A stretch of DNA of 64,000 nt from Phytohabitans kaempferiae (GCF_042433955.1 NZ_JBHLUH010000061.1:62001-126000), one strand, 5' to 3'; shown: positions 26,211-35,431, counted from the stretch's first letter. Notes: a model not told the origin generated them from the sequence alone. Numbers and translations: made by a program.

Positions 26211-27229
26211 CCCACGTGTACGTGCAGGACGTGACCCTGCGGGACGGGATGCACGCCATCGGCCACCGGTACACGGTGGACCAGGTGCGGGAGATCGCCG
26301 CCGCCCTCGACGCGGCCGGGGTCGACGCGATCGAGGTCAGCCACGGCGACGGCCTCGGCGGCTCCTCGGTCGTCTACGGCCACGGCGCGCACACCGACCT
26401 CGACTGGATCGCGGCCGCCGCCGAGGTGGTGCGAAACGCCCGGCTCACCACGCTCCTGCTCCCCGGCATCGGCCGGATCGACGACCTCGCGCGGGCCCGC
26501 GACCTCGGCGTGACCAGCGTCCGGGTCGCCACGCACTGCACCGAGGCCGACGTCGCCGCGCAGCACATCAGCTGGGCCCGGGAGAACGGCATGGACGTGG
26601 CCGGCTTCCTCATGATGAGCCACCTCAACTCGCCGTCCGGGCTGGCCGAGCAGGCGAAGCTGATGGAGTCGTACGGCGCGCACTGCGTCTACGTCACCGA
26701 CTCCGCCGGCCGGCTCACCACGCGGGACATGGCCGAGCGGGTCCGCGCGTACCGCGACGTGCTCGACCCGGCCACGCAGGTCGGCGTGCACGCCCACGAG
26801 AACCTGTCGCTCAGCGTGGCCAACAGCGTCGCCGCCGTGGAGAACGGCGTGACCCGGGTCGACGCCGCGCTCGCCGGGCAGGGCGCCGGCGCGGGAAACT
26901 GCCCGATCGAGGCGTTCGTCGCCGTGGCCGACCTGATGGGCTGGCGGCACGGCTGCGACCTGTTCGCGTTGCAGGACGCGGCCGAGGACCTCGTCCGTCC
27001 ACTCCAGACCCGGCCGGTGCGGGTCGACCGGGAGACCCTGACCCTCGGGTACGCCGGCGTGTACTCCAGCTTCCTGCTGCACGCCGAGCGGGCGGCCCGC
27101 CGGTACGGCCTGGACGTGCGCGACATCCTCGTCGAGCTCGGCCGGCGGCAGATGGTCGGCGGGCAGGAGGACATGATCGTGGACGTCGCCCTCGACCTGC
27201 GCGAGGCGGCGAAGGAGGCGGTGGCATGA
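26207..27229 (+). CDS. nbaI: 4-hydroxy-2-oxovalerate aldolase
   Basis: A 340-residue DmpG/MhpE-type class II aldolase. The TIM barrel starts with VTLRDGMHAIGHRY (metal Asp and catalytic His) and has the metal-binding pair of His in GVHAHENLSLS near residue 200. The C-terminal communication domain, RRQMVGGQEDMIVDVA, is present. It cleaves 4-hydroxy-2-oxovalerate into pyruvate and acetaldehyde and forms a channelling complex with the acylating dehydrogenase. Confidence 0.93.
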   Translation: MTHVYVQDVTLRDGMHAIGHRYTVDQVREIAAALDAAGVDAIEVSHGDGLGGSSVVYGHGAHTDLDWIAAAAEVVRNARLTTLLLPGIGRIDDLARARDLGVTSVRVATHCTEADVAAQHISWARENGMDVAGFLMMSHLNSPSGLAEQAKLMESYGAHCVYVTDSAGRLTTRDMAERVRAYRDVLDPATQVGVHAHENLSLSVANSVAAVENGVTRVDAALAGQGAGAGNCPIEAFVAVADLMGWRHGCDLFALQDAAEDLVRPLQTRPVRVDRETLTLGYAGVYSSFLLHAERAARRYGLDVRDILVELGRRQMVGGQEDMIVDVALDLREAAKEAVA

Positions 27230-28005
27230 CGGACTTCGACGCGCTCGCCGCGCGGCTGGACGAGGCGGCCCGCACCGCCGGCGCGGTGCCCCAGTTGACC
27301 CGCGAGGGGCCGCTGAGCCTCGCCGACGCGTACGCCGTGCAGCGTGCCCTCGTCGCCCTGCGCACCGCCCGGGGCGACGTACCGGTCGGCGTGAAGCTCG
27401 GCTTCACCAGCAAGGCCAAGGCCGCGCAGATGGGCGTCTTCGACGTCGTCGCCGGCGTGGTGACCGCGCGGATGCGGATAGCGGACGGCGCCGGCCCGGA
27501 TTTCCCGCTCATCCATCCGCGCATCGAACCGGAGATCGCGTTTCGCCTCGACGCCGACGTGGACCCGGCCGCCCCCGCCGCCGACCTCACCTCGGCCGTG
27601 GGCGCGGTCGCGCCCGCACTGGAGATCATCGACAGCCGGTACCGCGACTTCTCCTTCACGCTGGAGGACGTCGTGGCCGACAACACCTCGGCCGCCGGCT
27701 TCGCGATCGGACCGTGGCGGGGCTTCGCCGCCGCCTCGGACGGGCTCGACCTGGGCAACCTGGGCGTGGTGCTCGAAGTGGACGGCGTGCCCGCCCAGAC
27801 CGGCTCGACCGCCGCCATCCTCGGCCACCCCCTGCGCGCGCTGGCGGCGACCAAGCGGATGGCCGCCGCGTACGGGCTGCCGCTGCCGGCCGGCTCGGTC
27901 ATCCTGGCCGGCGCGGCCACCGCCGCCGTACCGCTGGCCGCAGGCTCGGTGGTCGAGGCGACCGTCACCGGCCTCGGCCGGGTCACCGTCCAGAGGCCGT
28001 CATGA
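27226..28005 (+). CDS. nbaG: 4-oxalocrotonate decarboxylase
   Basis: A 259-residue paralogue of the hydratase at 24460, with VGVKLGFTSKAKAAQMGV, IEPEIAFRLDADV and EIIDSRYRDFSFTLEDVVADNTSAAGF. The longer acidic insert after PEIAFRL and the FSFTLEDVVADN motif point to the DmpH/XylI decarboxylase branch, which converts 2-oxo-3-hexenedioate to 2-oxopent-4-enoate with loss of CO2. No 4-oxalocrotonate tautomerase is present, consistent with the keto form arriving directly from the deaminase. Confidence 0.86.
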   Translation: MTDFDALAARLDEAARTAGAVPQLTREGPLSLADAYAVQRALVALRTARGDVPVGVKLGFTSKAKAAQMGVFDVVAGVVTARMRIADGAGPDFPLIHPRIEPEIAFRLDADVDPAAPAADLTSAVGAVAPALEIIDSRYRDFSFTLEDVVADNTSAAGFAIGPWRGFAAASDGLDLGNLGVVLEVDGVPAQTGSTAAILGHPLRALAATKRMAAAYGLPLPAGSVILAGAATAAVPLAAGSVVEATVTGLGRVTVQRPS

Positions 28006-28433
28006 GTGAGTCCTTCCTGGTCGGGGGGAAGGCTGTCCCGCGGGGGCGCTTCCCGCACGCCAAGGTGGTCGGCGACCTCGTGTTCGTCTCCGGCACCAGC
28101 AGCCGCCGCCCCGACAACACCTTCGAGGGCGTGCGGGTCGACGCGCTCGGCGTGACCGACCTCGACATCCGCCAGCAGACCCGCGCCGTCATCGAGAACA
28201 TCCGCGACATCCTGCGCGCCGCCGGCGCCGACCTCTCCGACCTGGTGCAGGTGACCACGTACCTGGTCAGCATGAACGACTTCGGCGGCTACAACGAGGT
28301 CTACGGCGAGTTCTTCGACGAGAACGGCCCGACCCGCACCACCGTCGCGGTCCACCAACTGCCCCACCCCCACCTGCTCATCGAGATGCAGGCGATCGCA
28401 CACCGCTCACGGAAGGAGGAAGGCCCGCGATGA
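28002..28433 (+). CDS. nbaF: RidA-family 2-aminomuconate deaminase
   Basis: A 143-residue protein of the YjgF/RidA family: GRFPHAKVVGDLVFVSGTSSRR, RAVIENIRDILRAAGADLSDLVQ and the C-terminal LIEMQAIAHR. Size and context match AmnD/NbaF, which hydrolyse the enamine of 2-aminomuconate, releasing ammonia and giving 4-oxalocrotonate. ATG 28002 overlaps nbaG and the stop overlaps nbaC. A generic imine deaminase is the alternative, but the flanking genes argue strongly for the specific role. Confidence 0.85.
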   Translation: MSESFLVGGKAVPRGRFPHAKVVGDLVFVSGTSSRRPDNTFEGVRVDALGVTDLDIRQQTRAVIENIRDILRAAGADLSDLVQVTTYLVSMNDFGGYNEVYGEFFDENGPTRTTVAVHQLPHPHLLIEMQAIAHRSRKEEGPR

Positions 28434-28954
28434 CCACCATCCCGCCCGTCTTCAATTTCGAGGCCTGGGTCGACGAGCACCGCCACCTGCTCAAGCCGCC
28501 GGTGAACAACAAGCAGATGTGGGAACCGATGGGCGACTTCATCGTGCAGGTCGTCGGCGGCCCCAACCAGCGCACCGACTTCCACCTCGACCCGTACGAG
28601 GAGTGGTTCTACCAGGTCAAGGGAGACATGCACGTCAACCTGATGACCGACGAGGGGCCGCGGCGGATCGACATCCGCGAGGGCGAAATGTGGATGCTGC
28701 CGCGGAACACGCCGCACTCGCCGCAGCGGCCGCGGGAGGGCTCGATCGGGATCGTCATCGAGCGGATCCGCGAGGAGGGGACACTCGAGAAGTTCATGTG
28801 GTACTGCCCCGCCTGCGACGCCAAGGTGCACGAGATCGAGCTTCAGGTGCGCGACATCGTGGCCGACCTGCCGCCGGTGTTCGAGCGGTTCTACGGCGAC
28901 GAGGGGGCGCGCACCTGCGGCTCGTGCGGCACGCTGCATCCGGGCAAGGGCTGA
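28430..28954 (+). CDS. nbaC: 3-hydroxyanthranilate 3,4-dioxygenase
   Basis: A 174-residue cupin dioxygenase. Iron ligands are His52, Glu58 and His96. The substrate-binding Arg48, Arg100 and Glu111 sit where the bacterial enzyme has them. The C-terminal rubredoxin-like site is complete: Cys126, Cys129 (CPAC), Cys163 and Cys166 (CGSC). It opens the ring of 3-hydroxyanthranilate with O2 to 2-amino-3-carboxymuconate 6-semialdehyde. This gene defines the pathway. ATG 28430 overlaps the deaminase stop. Confidence 0.95.
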   Translation: MTTIPPVFNFEAWVDEHRHLLKPPVNNKQMWEPMGDFIVQVVGGPNQRTDFHLDPYEEWFYQVKGDMHVNLMTDEGPRRIDIREGEMWMLPRNTPHSPQRPREGSIGIVIERIREEGTLEKFMWYCPACDAKVHEIELQVRDIVADLPPVFERFYGDEGARTCGSCGTLHPGKG

Positions 28955-28956
28955 CC

Positions 28957-29958
28957 GTGCCCCTGCCGGCCGGCACGATCGACGTGCACACCCACTTCGT
29001 ACCAAAGGGCTGGCCCGACCTCGGCGAGGGCCAGCCCTGGCTGCGGGTCGAGTCGGAGCGCGAGGCCATGATCATGGTGGGCTCGCGCGAGTTCCGGCGC
29101 GTCACCGACGACGCCTGGAGCCCGGACGTGCGACTGTCCGACATGGACGCCGACGGGGTTGCCGCCCAGGTCGTCTCCCCCACACCGGTCTTCTTCTCCT
29201 ACGAGCGAGCGGCCGGCGACGCGGAGAGGGTGGCGCGCGTCTTCAACGACCTCGCCCTGGAGATCTGCGCGCCGGCCGGCGGCCGCCTGCTGCCCTTCTG
29301 CCAGGTGCCGCTCCAGGACCCGGACGCCGCCTGCCGCGAGCTGGAACGCGCGGTCGCCGCCGGCCACCTCGGCGTGGAGATCGGCAACCACGTCGGCGAA
29401 CGGGACCTCGACGACGCCGGCATCGTCACGTTCCTCCAGCACGCGGCCGGCCTGGGCGTACCGGTCTTCGTGCACCCCTGGGACATGGCCGCCTCGCCGC
29501 GCACCGACCGCTGGATGGCCCAGTGGCTGACCGGCATGCCGGCCGAGACGCACCTGTCGATCCTCGCGATGATCCTCGGCGGCGTCTTCGACCAGGTTCC
29601 CGACACGCTGCGGATCTGTTTCGCGCACGGGGGCGGCTCGTTCGCGTTCTGGCTGGGCCGGGTCGAGAACGCGTGGCACAAGCGGGCTGACGTCATCGCG
29701 ACCTCCGCGGCACCGCCGTCGGCGTACCTGCACCGGTTCAGCGTGGACTCGGTGGTCTTCCGGCCGGAGGCGCTGCGGACGTTGGTCGACACGCTGGGCG
29801 CCGGGCAGGTGATGGTCGGCAGCGACTACCCGTACCCGCTGGGGGAGCGGCCGGTCGGTGAGGTGGTGCACCGGTCCGGCTTCCTCACCCCCGAGCAGCG
29901 CGCCGACATCCTCTCCGGCAACGCCCGCCGCTTCCTCGGCCTCCCGCGCGACCGGTGA
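28957..29958 (+). CDS. nbaD: 2-amino-3-carboxymuconate 6-semialdehyde decarboxylase (ACMSD)
   Basis: A 333-residue amidohydrolase-fold decarboxylase. Zinc ligands are His11 and His13 (IDVHTHF), His173 (FVHPWDM) and Asp290 (GSDYPYPLG); the catalytic His224 is in CFAHGGGSFAFWLGR. It removes the 3-carboxylate of ACMS to give 2-aminomuconate semialdehyde, diverting it from spontaneous quinolinate formation. GTG 28957 is 2 bases after the nbaC stop. It is the last gene of the operon and converges on the guanidinium exporter gene 26 bases away. Confidence 0.94.
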   Translation: MPLPAGTIDVHTHFVPKGWPDLGEGQPWLRVESEREAMIMVGSREFRRVTDDAWSPDVRLSDMDADGVAAQVVSPTPVFFSYERAAGDAERVARVFNDLALEICAPAGGRLLPFCQVPLQDPDAACRELERAVAAGHLGVEIGNHVGERDLDDAGIVTFLQHAAGLGVPVFVHPWDMAASPRTDRWMAQWLTGMPAETHLSILAMILGGVFDQVPDTLRICFAHGGGSFAFWLGRVENAWHKRADVIATSAAPPSAYLHRFSVDSVVFRPEALRTLVDTLGAGQVMVGSDYPYPLGERPVGEVVHRSGFLTPEQRADILSGNARRFLGLPRDR

Positions 29959-29984
29959 CACTTGCCCGTCAACCTCGTGAGGGG

Positions 29985-30299
29985 TCAGTGGAACAGTTTC
30001 AGGCCGACCACACCGGTCACGACCAGCAGCAGGCATATCAGGCGAGGCAGGCTGGCCGACTCGCCCAGGGCGAGCATGCCCACCGTGGCGGTGCCCACGG
30101 CGCCGATACCGACCCAGACCGCGTAGCCGGTGCCCACGGGGATCTCCCGCAGCGCGTAGCCGAGCCCGGCCATGCTCAGGAGCAGAGCCACCACGAAGAT
30201 CCCGGTGGGAACGAGGCGACGGAAGCCCGCGCTTCGATCGAGCGCGACCGCCCACACGGTCTCCAGAACGCCGGAGATGACGAGCACGACCCAAGCCAT
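29985..30299 (-). CDS. gdx: Small multidrug resistance family guanidinium exporter (Gdx/SugE type)
   Basis: A 104-residue protein with four membrane helices. It carries the SugE/Gdx pattern MAWVVLVISGVLETVWAVAL with the essential Glu13, then PVGTGYAVWVGIGAVGTATVGML and the C-terminal VTGVVGLKLF. Gdx proteins export guanidinium in exchange for protons as dual-topology dimers. The assignment over EmrE-type drug exporters is strongly supported by the guanidine-III riboswitch in its leader. Start ATG 30299. Confidence 0.93.
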   Translation of the reverse strand: MAWVVLVISGVLETVWAVALDRSAGFRRLVPTGIFVVALLLSMAGLGYALREIPVGTGYAVWVGIGAVGTATVGMLALGESASLPRLICLLLVVTGVVGLKLFH

Positions 30300-30326
30300 G
30301 ACGACCCACTTTCTCGGGCGGTCGTC
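30300..30326 (-). promoter_or_regulatory. Expression platform of the guanidine riboswitch
   Basis: On the RNA strand, GGGUCGUC lies directly before the AUG (30307-30300). It is complementary to GACGACC at 30326-30320, which is the 3' strand of riboswitch helix P2. Ligand-stabilised P2 would therefore free the start region, while the unbound RNA could hide it. This predicts translational activation by guanidine; the pairing is seen in sequence, the mechanism is inferred. Confidence 0.6.
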
Positions 30327-30360
30327 TTGTCAAGGCCGGGTACGACGCGCACTCGTCCGG
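30318..30360 (-). ncRNA. Guanidine-III riboswitch
   Basis: The transcript strand reads CCGGACGAG, then a short variable part, then GUACCCGG, then GACAAGACG. These are the conserved blocks of the guanidine-III (ykkC-III) class, in the right order and spacing within 43 bases. Helix P2 pairs GUCGU with ACGAC; as I recall, the Thermobifida fusca representative has GCCGU with ACGGC, a compensatory change. It sits 18 bases upstream of a Gdx-type exporter, the usual regulon member. Confidence 0.9.
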
Positions 30361-30478
30361 GATGACCGCACGCGCGCGGCATCGCGGTCCACCATAGCAA
30401 CGCACCGTACCGATGGCGCACGTCGATCCGGCCAGCGACGCATGCGGCTGGTGGAATCCGGCGGCGACGGCCGTGAGG

Positions 30479-30664
30479 TCAGTCGGCCCGCTGCTTGCCG
30501 GTGTCCGCGTCGCTGGGATCCCGCTTCCCGCGACGGGCGGTCTCGCGCTGCTTGGAGGCCCCGAGGGTCACCTGCGCCTGCGAGGGCGCCTTGCCGTGCT
30601 CGCGAGCCTTGCGGGCACGCTGGCGGCGCTGGATGTTGTCGCCTTCCATCTCCTTGGATCCCAT
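30479..30664 (-). CDS. Small basic hypothetical protein
   Basis: A 61-residue, very hydrophilic protein beginning MGSKEMEGDNIQRRQRARK and ending in a Lys/Arg/Asp-rich tail; no membrane or signal segment. The pattern EGDNIQRRQRARKARE...TLGASKQR resembles small conserved actinobacterial proteins of unknown function, but I cannot name the family with confidence. ATG 30664 is chosen at the onset of this pattern; a GTG further upstream in frame is possible and no strong ribosome site marks either. Lies downstream of modC on the same strand. Confidence 0.5.
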   Translation of the reverse strand: MGSKEMEGDNIQRRQRARKAREHGKAPSQAQVTLGASKQRETARRGKRDPSDADTGKQRAD

Positions 30665-30819
30665 ACCGCTGTCTGCCCACACGCCGCCCCGCCAACCCTG
30701 TTGGGCGAGGTCTGCCCAGGGCACGGACCGAGGCCGCCGTCCCGTTTCGGCTCCCGCATGCTGAATCTCGTTCGTTGTCCGAGTGGACGGCTTCCGGCGG
30801 ACACGGTGCGGACGGCGGG

Positions 30820-31907
<1,088 letters not shown>

Positions 31908-31911
<4 letters not shown>

Positions 31912-31982
31912 GGCCGTCCTCGCTTCGCCGTGGGCCGCGATGAGGCTCCGAGCGCGCCGCTCCTGATGGTCGGCTCGCTCAT
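31908..31982 (-). CDS. Repeat-encoded mini-ORF between modB and modC (copy B)
   Basis: A 24-codon frame, beginning MSEPTIRSGALGASS and ending RPTAKRGRP. Its ATG overlaps the modB stop (ATGA) and its TGA overlaps the modC GTG (GTGA), exactly as in copy A at 16864. The shared blocks GGAGCCTCAT and CGGCGAAGCGAGGACGG are identical in both copies and separated by 9 variable bases in each. The second block places GAGG six bases before the modC start. Recurrence at an unrelated operon, at the same kind of junction, marks it as a repeat element rather than a conserved gene. Confidence 0.65.
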
Positions 31983-32809
31983 GGGCTGGCGATCCACTTG
32001 TCGCGCAGGCAGGCCAGGATGGTGACCGAGACGGCGAGCAGGATGAGGCTGAGCACGATCGCGGCTTGCAGGTCGGTCTCCAGGGCGAGGTAGACGGCCA
32101 GGGGCATGGTCTGCGTGCGGCCGGGGAAGTTGCCGGCGAAGGTGATGGTGGCGCCGAACTCGCCGAGCGCGCGGGCCCAGCACAGCACCGCCCCGGCGGC
32201 GATGCCGGGGGCGACCAGCGGCAGCGTGACGTGGGTGAAGGTGGTCCACCGGCCGGCGCCGAGCGTGGCGGCGGCCTCCTCGTAGCGCGTGTCGGCACCG
32301 CGCAGCGCACCCTCGACGGCGATGACCAGGAACGGCATCGCGACGAACGCCTCGGCCAGTACGACGCCCGTGGTGGTGAACGGCAGGGTGACCCCGAAGG
32401 TCGAGTCGAGCCAGCCGCCGACGATGCCGCGCCGGCCGAAGACCAGCAGCAGCGCCACGCCGCCGACCACCGGTGGCAGCACGAGCGGGACGGTGACGAG
32501 GGCGCGGACCACGCGCCGGCCCGGGAACGGGACCCGGGCCAGCAGCCACGCGAGAGGTACGCCCAGGACGAGGCAGAGCAGCGTGGCGAGCGTGGCCGTC
32601 TGCAGCGACAGCCGCAGGGCGGTGAGCACGCCGGGCTCGGTCAGCCGCTGCGGCAGCGTGGTCCACGGCGCGCGGACCAGCAGCCCGGCCAGCGGCAGCA
32701 CCAGAAACAGCAGGCCCAGGCCGGCCGGGACGATCAGCGGCAGCGGCACCCGCCCGGCGACCCGCCGGGGTGAGGCGGCCCGCACGGGCGAGGGCGCGCT
32801 GGTGGCCAT
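31979..32809 (-). CDS. modB: Molybdate ABC importer permease
   Basis: A 276-residue permease with about six membrane segments. ModB features are LPPVVGGVALLLVFGRRGIVG and the cytoplasmic EAA loop YEEAAATLGAGRWTTFTHVTLPL, followed by WARALGEFGATITFAGN, which is highly typical of ModB/CysT-type permeases. It starts 3 bases after the modA stop, and its own stop is overlapped by the mini-ORF copy B. Confidence 0.92.
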   Translation of the reverse strand: MATSAPSPVRAASPRRVAGRVPLPLIVPAGLGLLFLVLPLAGLLVRAPWTTLPQRLTEPGVLTALRLSLQTATLATLLCLVLGVPLAWLLARVPFPGRRVVRALVTVPLVLPPVVGGVALLLVFGRRGIVGGWLDSTFGVTLPFTTTGVVLAEAFVAMPFLVIAVEGALRGADTRYEEAAATLGAGRWTTFTHVTLPLVAPGIAAGAVLCWARALGEFGATITFAGNFPGRTQTMPLAVYLALETDLQAAIVLSLILLAVSVTILACLRDKWIASP

Positions 32810-32812
32810 CGG

Positions 32813-33619
32813 CTACGGCGCCTGGAATCCGGCCGCGGTCAGCACGGCCATGCCCTTGTCGGACTGGATGTAGGCGGCGAACGCCTGCGCGGCCGTCCTG
32901 TTGGGGGCGTCCTTCAGGACCACCAGGGGGTAGTCGTTGATCGCGCCGGCCGACTCGGGAAACTCGATGCCGTCCACATCGGACGCGGCGGCCTTGGCGT
33001 CGGTGCGGTAGACCAGGGCGGCGTCCACCTCGCCAAGCTTCACTTTGGAGAGTGCGGCCTTGACGTCCTGCTCCAGCGTCACCGGCGTGAGCTTGACGCC
33101 GGCCGCGTCGAGCGCCTTCTTCGCGGCGGCACCGCACGGCACCTGCTCCGCGCAGAGCGCGACCTTGACCCCCGGCTTGGTGAGGTCGGCGAGGCCGGTC
33201 ACCCCGGCCGGATTTCCCTTGGGTACGGCGATGACGAGCTGGTTCTTCACGAAGGTGGCCGGCGTGCCGTCGCCGTTGCCGGCGTCGGTGACGGTCTTCA
33301 TGGTGGCGGGGGAGGCGGCGGCGAAGATGTCGGCCGGCGCGCCCTGGTTGATCTGCGTGGCGAGCTGGGAGCTGCCGGCGAAGTTGAACGTCACCTTCGT
33401 GCCCGGGTTGGCCGCCTCGAAATCCTCGCCGATCTGCGTGAACGACTCGGTCAGCGACGCGGCCGCGAACACCGTCACCTCGCCGGTCACGCCCGAGCCG
33501 GTGGCGCTGGACCGCGGCGCCGCGCTGTCCTCGCCGTCGTCGCCGCCGCAGCCGGCCAGGCCGACCACCGCCACCGCGAGGAGCGCGGCCAGGCGTGTGC
33601 GGATCCCACTTGTCTTCAC
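32813..33619 (-). CDS. modA: Molybdate-binding lipoprotein
   Basis: A 268-residue binding protein. The GTG at 33619 follows GAGGGAGGA. Lipobox VGLAGC (Cys about residue 24) and an acidic linker precede the ModA fold: VTVFAAASLTESFTQIGEDFE, then NFAGSSQLATQINQGAPADIFAAAS, then GEVDAALVYRTDA. The conserved Ser residues in AAAS and FAGSS contact the oxyanion. Overlaps the regulator stop by 4 bases (GTGA). Confidence 0.93.
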   Translation of the reverse strand: MKTSGIRTRLAALLAVAVVGLAGCGGDDGEDSAAPRSSATGSGVTGEVTVFAAASLTESFTQIGEDFEAANPGTKVTFNFAGSSQLATQINQGAPADIFAAASPATMKTVTDAGNGDGTPATFVKNQLVIAVPKGNPAGVTGLADLTKPGVKVALCAEQVPCGAAAKKALDAAGVKLTPVTLEQDVKAALSKVKLGEVDAALVYRTDAKAAASDVDGIEFPESAGAINDYPLVVLKDAPNRTAAQAFAAYIQSDKGMAVLTAAGFQAP

Positions 33620-34038
33620 GAGCTGGTCCTCCCTCTATTGCCGACGGCCGGGGCGGACCGCTCCACCACGACCGTGGTCGACTTGATCACCGCCACGGCC
33701 ACCGACCCGACCTCGAGGTCGAGGTCGTCGGCCGCCTCGCGGCTCATGAGCGAGACCAGCCGGAACGGCCCGGCCTGGATGTCGACCTGCGCCATCACCG
33801 TGTCCTTGACGACGGCGGTGACGATGCCGCGCAGCCGGTTGCGCGCCGAGGACGCGTCTGACCGCTCCTCGTCAGCGACCTGGGAGCGCACGAAGCCGGC
33901 CAGGTCGACACCGTCGATGACCCGGTGCCCGTGCTCGTCCCGGCCCGCGGCGAGGCGGCCCGCGTCGACCCACCGGCGCACCGTGTCCGCGCTCACCCCG
34001 AGCAGCTCGGCGGCCTCACCGATCCGAAACATTGTCAC
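33616..34038 (-). CDS. HTH-TOBE molybdate-responsive regulator
   Basis: A 140-residue protein with an excisionase/MerR-like helix-turn-helix (FRIGEAAELLGVSADTVRRWVDAGRL) in residues 3-30 and a single molybdate-binding TOBE domain (RNRLRGIVTAVVKDTVMAQVDIQAG to VGSVAVAVIKSTTVVVER). Such proteins regulate mod operons in actinobacteria. The GTG at 34038 is chosen because a TATGGT -10 ends 6 bases upstream, giving a leaderless mRNA that begins at the start codon; ATG 34032 is the alternative. First gene of the mod operon. Confidence 0.85.
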   Translation of the reverse strand: MTMFRIGEAAELLGVSADTVRRWVDAGRLAAGRDEHGHRVIDGVDLAGFVRSQVADEERSDASSARNRLRGIVTAVVKDTVMAQVDIQAGPFRLVSLMSREAADDLDLEVGSVAVAVIKSTTVVVERSAPAVGNRGRTSS

Positions 34039-34050
34039 GCCAGAACCATA
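34038..34050 (-). promoter_or_regulatory. Leaderless promoter of the mod operon
   Basis: TATGGT (34050-34045 on the minus strand), then six bases, then the GTG start. The expected transcription start coincides with the start codon, and there is no Shine-Dalgarno. I did not find a convincing -35. Confidence 0.55.
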
Positions 34051-34259
34051 GCTGGCGGCAGATGCGATGCAAACCAGCCGTTCAGGCTCGCATCCTCCTG
34101 GGTCGCTGGCCTTTGTCGTACCGCAAATGCATGAGGCTCCCATCGCCGTCGCGGTCCGCTGACCCGCGTGTGGTCCCGCGGCGCGCCGAGCAGGTGATCT
34201 TATCCGTTGACAAGGGAAGCGTCGGGTGTTGAAAATCATGGCTCAGAACGACGGTTCCA

Positions 34260-34424
34260 GTGAATGAAACACCTCTGGGTGGTGCGGGGCACGACGCCGG
34301 CCACTACGCCGAGGCGATCTGGGTCGACACGCCCGGCGTCACCAGCGCGCGGCTGGAGGACTTCAGCTACGCGCACCGGCGCCGGCCGCTGCACCCCTTC
34401 GAGCCGGAGGCGAGTCTGCCGTGA
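34260..34424 (+). pseudogene. Unidentified gene fragment
   Basis: A 54-codon frame with strong G/C third-position bias, containing GHYAEAIWVDTPGVTSARLE and ending LHPFEPEASLP, then a stop. It looks like the C-terminal piece of a longer protein, because the frame has no ribosome site and the bias fades upstream of about 34280. I do not recognise the family. It abuts the end of the IclR gene (3-base gap) on the opposite strand. Confidence 0.4.
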
Positions 34425-34427
34425 CCG

Positions 34428-35237
34428 TCACTCCCCAGGGCTGTCGGGCCCCTCCGGCGTGCCGCTCGGCCGGGTGATGCTCGCCGCCGCCGCGGCCAGG
34501 GCCTGCGCGAAGCGGTCGACCTCCTGGAGCGGGAAGCGGCTGGCGGGGGCGCTGAGGCTCAGCGCGGCCGGAATCCTGGTGTGCGGGATCGGCACGGCCA
34601 GGCAGCGACCGTCGATCTCGTTCTCCCCGTTGTCCATCGCGTAGCCCAGCCGGCGCACCCGGGTCAGCTCGGCGAAGTAGTCGTCGAGCCGGTCGATGGT
34701 GTTGGGCGTGAGCCGCGGCGTGCCGGCCCGCTGGAGGATCTCCCTGACCCGGCTCTCCGGGAGGTTGGCCGCGATCGCCTTGCCGAGCGCGGTGCTGTGC
34801 AGCGGGTCGCGGTCACCGCGGCGGGCGGCGAGGCGGACGCCTCGGCGACTCTCCACGATGTCCAGATAGATGACCGCGTCGCCGTCGAGGACCCCGAGGT
34901 TGGTGGTCTCCTTGAGGTCGTCGCGCAGCTTCTCCAGCCAGGGGTGGGCCCGCTGGCGCAGCATCTCCAACTGCCGCGACTGCATGCCCACGAAGCCGAG
35001 CCCGAGCCGGTAGGTGCCGGTCTCCGGGTCGCGCTCGACGTAGCGGTGCGTCTCCAGCGTCCACAGGTATCGGAACGCCGACGACTTCGGCAGCTCGGTC
35101 GCGGTGGCCACCTCGCCCAGCGAGACCCCGTCGACCGCACCTTGGAGCAGGTTGAGGATGGAACAAACCCGCTCGACGGCGCGCACCGAGTAGGCCGGTG
35201 CGGACTCGTCGGCGGTGGTGTCTTCGGCTCTTGTCAC
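34428..35237 (-). CDS. IclR-family transcriptional regulator
   Basis: A 269-residue protein. The N-terminal winged helix (VRAVERVCSILNLLQGAVDGVSLGEVATATELPKSSAFRYLWTLE, residues about 18-62) is followed by the GAF-like IclR effector domain (HPWLEKLRDDLKETTNLGVLDGDAVIYLDIVES ... HSTALGKAIAANL ... GYAMDNGENEIDGRCLAVPI). The frame stays open further upstream, but homology begins near GTG 35237. It is divergent from the aminotransferase gene and probably regulates it through palindromes in the 390-base spacer. Confidence 0.88.
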   Translation of the reverse strand: MTRAEDTTADESAPAYSVRAVERVCSILNLLQGAVDGVSLGEVATATELPKSSAFRYLWTLETHRYVERDPETGTYRLGLGFVGMQSRQLEMLRQRAHPWLEKLRDDLKETTNLGVLDGDAVIYLDIVESRRGVRLAARRGDRDPLHSTALGKAIAANLPESRVREILQRAGTPRLTPNTIDRLDDYFAELTRVRRLGYAMDNGENEIDGRCLAVPIPHTRIPAALSLSAPASRFPLQEVDRFAQALAAAAASITRPSGTPEGPDSPGE

Positions 35238-35289
35238 GGCCGACCGCCTCGGCTGATGAGGATCCCTCCGCGTCTCGTCCGGCGTGTGT

Positions 35290-35336
35290 CTCATCTGGCG
35301 AATGAGGAATTTTAAGACGCCGTGGCCATCACTATA
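35290..35336 (-). promoter_or_regulatory. IclR gene promoter region with palindrome
   Basis: TATAGT on the minus strand (35336-35331) is a good -10. Downstream lies CTCAT-N7-ATGAG (35290-35306), a palindrome that could serve for autoregulation. No matching -35 was found. Confidence 0.45.
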
Positions 35337-35431
35337 GCGGAGCTGGCGGTGGCCGCGCCTACCCGGCTTGGGCGTCCAGGGCCTCCCTTTGGGGGAAGGA
35401 GTTCCGGGCCGAACCGGCGGTGCCGACGCGA

